DNA from: Saccoglossus kowalevskii | Taxonomy: Eukaryota; Hemichordata; Enteropneusta; Harrimaniidae | Length of the DNA: 64,000 bases | Assembly: GCF_000003605.2 (NCBI RefSeq) | Contig: NW_003143795.1 | Span: 243,343-307,342 of the forward strand | Direction: 5' to 3' | Shown: piece after piece, positions 54,990 through 64,000 of the stretch | Numbering within the stretch: the first letter of the stretch is position 1 | How the letters are laid out: each line of letters opens with the position of its first letter | The notes under the pieces: model-generated | What the model was told of the DNA's origin: nothing | Database searches by the model: none | What the model saw: the letters and a program-made list of their open reading frames with translations, nothing else | Made by a program: the position numbers and the translations under genes

Positions 54990-56575
54990 GTAGAACATGC
55001 CGGAATCATACTTGTCAGGTCTACCCTATGATACGCAATTAACCAACAAAGCAACAAAGACGGCAACGATAACACATTGGAATGTTGAAAGTCATGAACA
55101 CTTCAAGCTTGTGTTAGCTTTCCATCGTGATAATGTAGGATTCTATCAATGTTTTATATTCGTATTACTCGTAACTGACTTTAGCTTCCATGGTAACGTA
55201 GTCATCTCAATTCAAGATATGCCGGTGTGTTTTACACAGCCACTTTACCAGATAAACAGATTTGCTAGATAATTTAATTTGTTTTCCTGGCTTAGAAAAT
55301 AGATTTTTTGGCGACAAAAGCTGCTACCATATGCAATCAAGTAATAAGAAAACATGTCTTTATTGAGGTGTGAATTTTGTCACACTTCAGCGGATCTATT
55401 TAATAGATGGGGAGGGGTGCAATAATATGTATCTTTGACTTTTGATGAGTGCGGTTGCTCTTCCATACTGCCTGCATCTTAAGTAGTCAGTGTAGAAGGA
55501 TCAAGGCTCGTGTAATGAACATATGTATTTGTTTGGTTGAATTATTAAATATAATTATAATCAATAATTGAACGTATTTTGACGAACCATACAAGTTCAT
55601 TAACAGTACTCACGCAGCATACCTTCACGTTTATCTTATGGTACGGGATTCATCATAAAACCATGCCTGACTGAAAAAACCTCACATTGAAATGTTCAAA
55701 GTCATGAATTACTAAGATATTATGTTTCTTATGCTGTCTGGCAATGTAGAACGAAGATGTGGTATTTCTATTATTCATAACTCACTTTACTTTTCATGAC
55801 ATCGCAGTGGCCTCAATCAATATATGTCGATGTTTTATATTCACCATACACACAGCTATTTTTATCAGGTAAACAAATTTGATGGTGATTTAATATAAGA
55901 GATTGGTTGCTAAGTATATGCGTTTATATAATGATCATGGCATGGGTATTGGCTGAATTATTTAAAATGCTTCTGCTTTTAATTGAGATGAATGACTATA
56001 ATCTTCATAAATGACAATTTGTGGCGTAAATATATAAGATAATGACGTGCTCTTCTGGTTCATTTTGATATAATTATTAGTTTCGAAAACACACCTTACA
56101 ATACATGTACTTAAAACAGCCAATCACTGAAAATATTATTGAATACATTAACACGAATACTACAGACTCTACTTAGATAGTACGCCTGGACATCTTACAT
56201 TTGTGGAATGAAATTTTCTGCCAAGCGTACAAAGAGCTCAAAATGCGTACAAACCATAATCATACTTATTATATGTACCCGACGATAAACCAACTTGAAC
56301 AAAATACAACAGCAACGTTAACTGCATGATGGCAACGACCACACATTGGAATGTTTAAAGCCGGTAAGACATTATGCTTTGGGGGGAGTTATTCGCAGGA
56401 TTATATGAGGGCGTTTTATTCTTATTACACGTAACTGACTTTAATTTCCATGGTAACCTATTCATATCAATTCAATCATGGACCTTGGTGCAGGATTCAA
56501 TATATGTCGTTGTTTTATAGTTCAATGTCCACAGCGGCTTAATCAACCAAGCTTAATCTTTCGGATGGCGTACGT
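54990..56575 (+). repeat. Three-copy local duplication, period about 640 bp
   Basis: Similar blocks begin near 55070, 55685 and 56340: CACATTG-AATGTT-AAAG, TAACT-ACTTTA-TTCCATGGTAAC, TCAATTCAA, TGTTTTATA, CACAGC-CTT, and the spacer TTTGTT--GGCTTAGA. Diverged, no conserved frame across copies. Confidence 0.6.
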
Positions 56576-56769
56576 ATTTGTTCGGCTTAGAGATCTGATA
56601 AAACAAAACCACACCCCCTAGCCGCGATCTTTTAAGTGGTCATGTGACTCATCTCTATGACGACAAGATTATTTTTAACGCATGTGCAAGAAACCTGAAA
56701 ACTCTTTTTAAAAAAACTCGGTGCTGTTCGTCCCGTTTACTTGGACTTGACCTGTGACGACACGAAATT

Positions 56770-56850
56770 ATGAGCGTCTCTCTATCTCACGGTAACAAAG
56801 TGGAGCCTTTGGAGAAGACAACGGACAGCATTAAAAACACGCAAAACAGG
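56770..56850 (+). CDS. Candidate first coding exon of an unknown gene
   Basis: ATG followed by 27 codons, MSVSLSHGNKVEPLEKTTDS then IKNTQNR, ending exactly at a good donor (GTAAGG) in phase 0. The upstream 130 bp contain GTCATGTGAC, an E-box-like palindrome. Codon use looks protein-like (hydrophilic, mixed), but the exon is short and no homology is recognised. It could be chance. Confidence 0.3.
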
Positions 56851-56859
56851 GTAAGGAAC

Positions 56860-59800
56860 TCCACCACCACTTTATATAAATGATTTAATTTCCCTCAATC
56901 TAATTCCACTCAAGTTAATTCCAGAATACCGATCTAGAAATGGCATCCCCATCAAACTGAAAATAATATTATTAAGTCTACATTACAACACATGTTTGCC
57001 TAGAGAGGGCATTAGTACTGAACAATTAATACCACTTATAGCGTTTTCATTATTATAATAGCACGCACTGTCGGGTCGTCGATGAATAAAGTGATTAATA
57101 ACGAAACGGTTCACGAAGAAGTTGGTGTATTGTCAACATACAAAATGAAATTAGACAGCGGTCCGGTCACTGTACATTTCCACACACCAATAAATATTAA
57201 GCAGTGAACATACATTAATAACTGCATTTATGAATTTATTCATGAACATATATTTTTTCTCAAAATAATATCACACTGATCGCTTATTAAACCGTCAGTA
57301 CAATATCATCTAAATTTTCGACATACGTACACAAATCATGTTCATTATTTTAAACTGAACACTAATGCTGCAGAAATTACAATTATGCTCTGTAGATGAA
57401 TGTGTATATTATGTGAAAAAATAAAATAGTAGTTTGGAGTATATTGGTTCTGCTTCATTGAATACAAAATGGAAAAAGACAAAAAACTCGTGAGTAACCT
57501 TACAAGCATGGTGACTGTTATGGTTAACATTCTAAACGCTCGTAGCCACGCACGGCTCGTTCCCATTCAAATAATCACCATAATTGCAATATTTCGATGA
57601 AACCATCCACATTCGCATCTGTTTACTGATATGTCACAGTACTTTTTCATCACTTTTTTTGTTTAACGCAGAACATTGTTTCGAACCAATTTGAAAAGCA
57701 TTGAATATCAAAATGACATCGTTCCGAGGCTCCGCCCAAAGTTATAGTATGATAATGGGATAAAAATATTATTATATTAGACCGATATAGCAATGACTGG
57801 TGCACATGCGCACTCTGTATACACATATTTCTGCAATAGAATTTCACCAACGTTTAGATAATGAAAATGTTTTACATAGTGGTGTCAATGTTATTTGACA
57901 GGCGAACGGTTACTCACTGCTGCAGTGGTTTTTTGGAGCAGAGTTGACGTCACCGTCACTTCTTCGATATGGACTAAAACATCATAACTGCTTTTGATAT
58001 TTCCAGTGGATGTCACATTGTGTCGTAGTGTGCAGCTGTATTTTATTCGTTGATATTTTGTAGCTAATTTAGAATATAATATAATATAAAGAGTTAACCG
58101 TACGCGTGTTGGAATAAGCCCAAATCAAGCCGAGGGCGTTCGACGCGTTACGGATTATTCCCAGTGGGAAAGTTTTTTTTTTTCGTAGCTTGAACTCCGT
58201 TTTACAATAGAGGATTATTTACGAGTGCCGTTTGAGTCCCTGCATAGGTCAGGGTGAAATTAAAGACCTATATAATGTTCATATTGACAAAAATGGAATT
58301 AGTCAACCGCATGCCTTTGTGTATGACAATATTACCTCCGCCAAGAGGTAATATTATCGGAAGCGTTGGTTTATTTGTTTGTTTGTTTGTTTGTTGGTTT
58401 GTCTTTTCGCAGGATAACTAAAAAGTTGTACATCGATGTTCACGCAATTTATAGGAGAGGTCACCCTTGATATAAGCACAAATACATATTTGATGTTGGT
58501 ATAACTATGAATACAGTTGTGATAGAAACAACAATTTCGGGGTGGACTCGAACGGTTAGTTATGCATTCTCATATGTGTTTAAGAAAGTTAACGTTGTTC
58601 CTAGTACGGACCAGTCAATTAAATTGGGACGAAGATTCAGATACGGCTGCTATAGAAGCAACTATTTCGGGAATTGTTTTATTTATAACTACAGATTTTC
58701 ATGAAGTTTTATGTAGGTTTCGATGCAATGACCAAGGTATTGAATGATGGTAGAGAAGTGGATATGGTTGCCATGAAAACAAAAATGTGTGGAATGATTT
58801 TTCAACTCAACAATATATTGATTGTTTCAAGGTAAATTTTAAGCAAGGGTTTCTCTTGGAAACAAGCTTAGTTTTGCCCGCAACATCATTGTCAATTTCT
58901 CGATCGACAGACCTGTGTTGAAAACAGCATGTTAGTTAAATCGCTCCTCGCAGAGAGACATATGTCAGTTGATGTTTGAGATATCATATCAACATCTTGG
59001 ATACCCATAGCCCGACAAATATTATCATAGCAACAGCTCAACAGATATCTATCTGTATACAACCACGATGAATAGTAATTGGTCTCTATTATGTGATATT
59101 GGCTTTATATTAACTCGTTGAATACACTGTGCGTGATGAATGGACTGTAATATCACTATGATTTTTGGTCCATGTCAATAGTATTTTGCATTCATACCCA
59201 CCTTAACAGATAAGTGGGGGTCTATACAAACCCATTTTTAAACAAAGATTTCGTTTGTCAGATGAATTTATATTTTATTGTACATCATTCATTTATCACG
59301 GTACAAAATTTAAGTAATATACTCGAAATTTCTAACTGGGCCGTTGAGAACCATGTGTTGCGAAGATACAATGCCCACCTTTGTAATAACTTCGCAAACA
59401 TATGTTCAAATCAGTTATTTTGCCTTCCCAAATAAATGCAAGGACCTGGCGATTGTATTTGTTTTTCACATACCACCCCGGCATAAAACCTGTATGAGTA
59501 AACATACGTTATTGTGCGTTTCACCGTATGAGAACTCATCGACTTAGTTGTGCTCAAATTGGCCTTGTCAGTTCGAAGTAAACAGCAAATTTGTGTGGTG
59601 CATGGACGCATTCGGCTCGAGCCGAAAACACGATATTCGGTCCCCATAAATAATTTTAGTTGAAAGTCGGTTCCGATATGATGTAACCAAATGTATATGA
59701 AGGAACAGCGAATAACGTCGCCGTTCAATTAATTTCCAAACTGCTTTCCGAATTAGTTAGTTAGTGTTTTGAGTCCGTTAGAATTGTGATATTCAGGCTA

Positions 59801-60600
59801 AATAACCCAACAAAGAGTGTTTTCTAACGATAAAAATATGTATATTAATAATATTGCAGAACATCGCGTGTATGGTCATAATTGTCCGCCAGTGACGTCA
59901 ATCTTCACTCGTAAATAAGGTTATGTACAGCAAGACGTGATTCTCAGATCGAGTCGAGGTTTGGCACCGATCAAATGTACGCCATATGAACAGAGTTTCA
60001 TTCGATCCAGCATGCACGCCTGAGAACAATAATTAGGAATGCTTACGTCAAACATACCATTCGAATAACGTCCTGCGAGCTGATAGCAGAACTAATTCAT
60101 TGACCGCGGCCTTGGCCCTTTATTTTAGGGACAGACTTCATATCCAAGAATAGTCCTCGTTTTCAGGCTTTATTCTATACACAGTCAAGGTCAACAGTAT
60201 TCCTCGTAGTTCATTTACATGAACCTTAGACTATTCGCAAATGTATCTTTTATGAAGGTACGCAAGTCACCACCTTCCACGGAGTAGGTATGACATAATG
60301 AACATGGAAGTAATTACAAAACTGACTAGAACATTTCAATTAATCTCGTCATAGTTTGAATTATTTAAAATACAAGTTTTGAAAGGCATGTGAGGAAACC
60401 GTATTTTCAAATGAGAACACCGGTTGAGAACGAATATCTAACAAATGTTTCAGATGAAGTTACCCAGTACTGTATAATATTGTATTGTGTTTCCCTCAGG
60501 TCATGGCTGGGATAGGGATACTCAATACATCAAAGATTTCTGATAAACTTCGTATATTTGAGTATCCCGAAATGCGTCGTATTTTCATTTCACGTACTCG
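56860..60600. other. Region with no supported gene
   Basis: Holds the CCTCCGCC repeat (58.3 kb), a perfect CRE palindrome TGACGTCA near 57946, and the perfect 16-bp palindrome TTCGGCTCGAGCCGAA (59611-59626). No exon recognised. Confidence 0.5.
58330..58760 (+). repeat. Dispersed repeat starting CCTCCGCCAAGAGGTAATATT
   Basis: CCTCCGCCAAG, then TTTGTTTG units and GCAGGATAACTAAAAAGTTG resemble a repeat I recall as common in marine animal genomes (CCTCCGCCAAGGAGG...TTTGTTTG...GCAGGAT). It contains short local duplicates (GAAACAACAATTTCGGG / GAAGCAACTATTTCGGG). Open frames here are not genes. Confidence 0.5.
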
Positions 60601-60621
60601 TAATATGATAAGTGAACTCAC

Positions 60622-60746
60622 CTGTTGACGATAACATTGTTGATTCGGTGGACGGCTTAGTATTACGTAAATTCCCTCACCGCTTATGTTGGACATATCT
60701 CTTGCGATTCGTTTTACATCAGTCTTAGTGCAGCGACTGACGATAA
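60622..60746 (-). CDS. Candidate exon of an unknown minus-strand gene
   Basis: Flanked by acceptor CCCATCAACAG and donor GTGAGTTC. The 125 nt encode IVSRCTKTDVKRIARDMS, NISGEGIYVILSRPP and NQQCYRQQ in the only open phase. Protein-like, two cysteines, no family recognised. Confidence 0.3.
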
Positions 60747-60806
60747 CTGTTGATGGGACAAACACGCTCGGTAATATTCAGTGGACTAGCCTGGGGGATT
60801 AGTAAC

Positions 60807-61003
60807 CTTTCTTGTGATTGTGTAATGCTTATGTTGTTGATGCTATAAGCATTCGCATATATTATTAGACCACATTGTTTAATAATTCCCAAATGAGACA
60901 CACTATCGGAGAAACAAGTTGGCGATCGTAACAATATACATTGTATTAGACACTCCGACGTGGTGGACAAAGACTTAATCATGAAGTGAATTGGGTAGAC
61001 TCT
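60807..61003 (-). CDS. Candidate PAN/apple-like exon
   Basis: Open stretch with SECLIQCILLRSPTCFS and KQCGLIIYAN, the C-x3-C...PTC...C-G-L spacing of PAN/apple modules. Acceptor TTAG before RVYPIHF; possible donor GTTACT is weak. Its phase does not join to the neighbouring candidate exon at 60622-60746, so one or both may be wrong. Confidence 0.2.
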
Positions 61004-61310
61004 CTAATTATGCCCTGGGCTTCCTTTGGGGTCAACCCACAGTCATCTTCCCGAGCCAGCAAGTATGCATACATATCTCATATTATAGAACGATCATTCA
61101 GTTTATTGCAGTAATGAAACGCTTCAGTTGCCAATTCACGGGTGATACGTAAGGGATACTAGATTCCATGATACACACACACGGATAAGGATAATACCCC
61201 AGCTCTAACAATTGCCAAGCACGTGAAAATTGACAATCTTTTGACCTTTTGGCAGCACATTGCATAAAAAAGTGCCGCTTAGGTACCAGTGAGATGTAAG
61301 ACTATAGTGG

Positions 61311-61500
61311 TGTTCACGTTAGAGATCTCGGCACGTGCCGAGCGTTGAGACCGGATCGATACGAGCTAAAACATGTGCGTGAACGCTCGAGTCGTTTCGA
61401 AATGAACTCGATTTAAAATTAAAGAGTTGGGATCAAAACGTGCTGAGATCAGTTGTCTGAACGCTCGCCGTGAGCCGAACTCACGCCCTCGGTGGTGAAC
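61311..61500. mobile_element. Palindrome-rich inverted-repeat element (MITE-like)
   Basis: About 190 bp whose ends are imperfect inverted repeats of about 45 bp: GTTCAC, then CGGCACGTGCCGAGCGTTGA at the left; inverted right end GTTCAC, then CGGCTCACGGCGAGCGTTCA. Contains the perfect 16-bp palindrome CTCGGCACGTGCCGAG (61327-61342). No target duplication identified. Confidence 0.5.
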
Positions 61501-62608
61501 TTAAGAGAATATATATTGATTTCTAAAGTATTCCATGGCAGCTACGTTGTTCTATGCCGGTAAAACAACAAATAATCCGTACATGTTGCCAATTTACACG
61601 AATGACCATCGTTGTGGCTTGATTGCAAGCCCCCGCCACGAGTAAATGTGAACGTTGAAGGCGACGCACCTTTATGACAGCAGTCAGTTTCTTCTTGCAA
61701 TGCTACATCTAAATGAAAAATAATCCGACTCGTCACAAAGTTTGGGTCACATCGACAATGCGCCATCACATCACGTAATATATCAGTACATTTGTTTTGC
61801 ACGAAATGAGCTCATTTTGAGGTGTTTAATTCGGATTGTCCTTAAATTCTGTTTTCTTTTTTCAACTGAACCGAGAACACTGTTAGACAGGTGCGTGCCG
61901 TTGTTTATGTATATACCTACATAATATTTGTTTAAGTTGGTCTTTTGTCAGATTTCCACAACCTAGGATTAGTGTTTGATATATAACTCACTAGTAGATA
62001 CAGTTACACCTGACTGGAAATCATCATAACAGCAACGGTATTGTGCGTAGTCGGGTAACATGACTGACCCTTAAATATCTTGTACACAGTCGTAATGTAC
62101 TGCTGTTATGCACTGGTGTGACTTTTACTTACAACTCGGTGTAGTCTCTGTGGAAATTGGTATACAGCATAAACAACTGTGGAGTAAATGACATGTGCGA
62201 TAGCTGGTGTATACTTAGTATTTATTATCGGCCACCACAGTCTACATGGACACAAGGATTGGGTGATTTACTGTTTTATCAACATTCTGTATTTGCTACC
62301 CTGTTGTACAGGGCTTGTTCACACCGATACGTTCACATTAAAAGAGAAAATATGTTGCCAGGAAACATCGGTAGTTTTCCCATATACGGCAGTTCAACAC
62401 TATTGCTGGCCCCACATATAAATCTGTGCTGTTAATTTCACGAGGTATATGTATACAACAGTTATTGTGCGTTATGAGGTGTAGATTGTCTTGAAATCGA
62501 CACGTTTCTTGAAAGTTTCTACCACTGTTATCATAGTCATCACATGTCATATCGTGTATTTGCTATATATGAACGATTGCCTGATTTATGCAAATCGCAA
62601 TGTACCAG

Positions 62609-62784
62609 GTAATGCGTGGTACAATAACAGCACCCCATTTGACATCGTCTTCAGTGGCCTGTCCGTCAACTCTAGACGAGGCCATTACATCGGCGGATGT
62701 GAGAGGCGTGATCGACTTGTTGAAAAGCAGTGTTGAAAACACTATCAAGAGCTACACGGACACCTGGATATCGATACACAGTCG
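62609..62784 (+). CDS. Candidate internal exon of an unknown gene
   Basis: Between an AG (ACCAG) and a donor GTATGT lies an open 176 nt encoding VMRGTITAPHLTSSS, then LDEAITSADVRGVIDLLKSS and VENTIKSYTDTWISIHS, an amphipathic helix-like pattern. Phase in is 0 and out is 2. It could follow the 56770-56850 exon (phase 0) and precede the open minisatellite (an acceptor at 63378 would be phase 2). A second frame is also open here, so confidence is low. Confidence 0.3.
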
Positions 62785-63377
62785 GTATGTCACCTGCGTG
62801 ACAGAGATAATCTTATCGCTTGTATTTTAATAGTTGATATTTAATCATTTAGTGATGATGTATATTTAAATAGTTTAAGATAGGGTTAGCTCTAGCGGTA
62901 TTTTCATTTCGAAACAGGCGATTGAAAAATTGCCATCTTGTCGTACTTTGTGTATGATTATTTATATGGTTATGAATATTTCTCAGTATTGACATTGTCT
63001 TAGGCAATATACGTTAGTGGTAATACTTATATATTAAATTTATTTTTAAAACAAAAATGGTTTAGCCACTGCTGTCAACAGAAACCAATACAACTTGAAA
63101 CACCCGGAGAATCAGTGCCTAGCATTCTATTTTCACTTTAACATGAATTATTGATTCCTGGGGTGTACCATATAATCAGTAAGTGACATTACAGTTACAG
63201 TTACAGTAATACACCCCCACACAACCCTCTCTCAAAAGCCGGCCACAGACAAGCAGAATAAAATCCGTCCGGATATATTCGGCTCAAATCCGAAACTTCC
63301 CAACACTAAGCGAATAAATCGGCACACGCTATATGAACCTATCCCCAGAAATGTCGTTGCATAGACTGTTAAAACAG

Positions 63378-64000
63378 GTTGCCAAATTGTGGGAAAAGTG
63401 GTAGTTTAGGGAGTGAACTTGAAGACCATGGTTTAGGTAGTGAACTTGAAGACCATGGTTTAGGGAGTAAAGACAATGAAGACCATGGTTTAGGGAGTGA
63501 ATTTGAAGACCATGGTTTAGGGAGTGAACTTGAAAATCATGGTATAGGGAGTGAAGACAATGAAGACCATGATTTAGGGAGTGAACTTGAAGACCATGGT
63601 TTAGGGAGTGAACTTGAAGACCATGGTTTAGGGAGTGAAGACAATGAAGACCATGATTTAGGGAGTGAACTTGAAGACCATGGTTTAGGGAGTGAACTTG
63701 AAGACCATGGTTTAGGGAGTGAACTTGAAGACCATGGTTTAGGGAGTGAACTTGAAAACCATGGTTTAGGGAGGGAACTTGAAGACCATGGTTTAGGGAT
63801 TGAACTTGAAGACCATGGTTTAGGGAGGGAACTTGAAGACCATGGTTTAGGGAGGGAACTTGAAGACCATGGTTTATGGAGGGAACTTGAAGACCATGGT
63901 TTAGGGAGGGAACTTGAAGATCATGGTTTATGGAGGGAACTTGAAGACCATGGTTTAGGGAAGGAATTTGAAGACCATGGCTTAGGGAGTGAATTTGAAG
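63378..64000 (+). CDS. Possible coding use of the 27/30-bp minisatellite (partial, open at edge)
   Basis: After a plausible acceptor (GTTAAAACAG) the frame reads LPNCGKSGS, then LGSELEDHG repeats to the end of the window with no stop. The phase agrees with the donor at 62784. Against it: substitutions between units are mostly non-synonymous, two minus-strand frames also appear open across the regular unit, and no upstream Met lies in frame. If real, the product is a long acidic repeat region. Confidence 0.2.
63403..64000 (+). repeat. 27/30-bp minisatellite, open in one frame to the window edge
   Basis: Unit TTAGGGAGTGAACTTGAAGA plus CCATGGT (27 bp), with a 30-bp variant, about 22 units, cut by the window end. 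In the plus frame starting at 63373 it encodes LGSELEDHG (variant LGSEDNEDHG) with no stop, since both unit lengths are multiples of three. Other plus frames stop in every unit. Whether it is coding is undecided. Confidence 0.9.

Noticed and set aside
58507-58747. Overlapping 60-65 codon frames
   Set aside because: They sit in the CCTCCGCC dispersed repeat and its local duplicates.

Overview
The window looks like nuclear DNA of an AT-rich, intron-rich and repeat-rich invertebrate animal, most likely aquatic. Evidence is GT-AG introns, EGF-like modules on symmetric phase 1-1 exons, a family 9 glycoside hydrolase (GH9, cellulases kept by many invertebrates and lost in vertebrates), a LINE, several TTAA-flanked short elements and many minisatellites. 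I cannot name the phylum from sequence alone.

The main content is a head-to-tail pair of minus-strand genes. Each can be assembled by eye into 14 coding exons with all phases consistent: gene 1 at 14481-22834 (873 aa) and gene 2 at 31933-39694 (683 aa). Both encode the same unusual architecture: a short cytoplasmic tail, one signal-anchor membrane segment (type II), a Thr/Asn/Pro-rich mucin-like stalk, four EGF-like modules, and a full-length C-terminal GH9 catalytic domain with the expected catalytic Asp pair and Glu. They read as cell-surface cellulases/beta-glucanases held away from the membrane. The stalk is about 60 residues in gene 2 and about 245 in gene 1, where a unit of about 29-34 residues is repeated four times. 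Exon identity between the copies is patchy (exon 9 about 97 percent, exon 10 about 75 percent), which suggests gene conversion. Broken exon relics lie beside the genes: an EGF relic, an exon 6 tail, and an older GH9 exon on the plus strand at 13.0 kb.

Layout: 1-14.4 kb has no convincing gene apart from the GH9 relic and is filled with diverged dispersed repeats (called R1 and R2 here), nested insertions and a TTAA element. 14.5-22.9 kb is gene 1, with an LTR-like element carrying heat-shock-type promoter motifs in one intron. 22.9-31.9 kb is intergenic, with repeats and an indel-free 42 x 23 bp minisatellite. 31.9-39.7 kb is gene 2. 41.8-43.4 kb is a 5'-truncated LINE with an 11-bp target-site duplication and a 306-base assembly gap. 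43.9-45.3 kb is a 1.34-kb TTAA-flanked inverted-repeat element, followed by a 37-bp minisatellite. 46-57 kb is repeat-rich, including a three-copy local duplication. 56.7-64 kb has weak candidate exons of unknown genes on both strands and ends in a 27/30-bp minisatellite that stays open in one frame to the window edge.

No tRNA, rRNA or CRISPR array was recognised. Exon coordinates, identities and repeat counts were worked out by hand; no alignment or database search was run.
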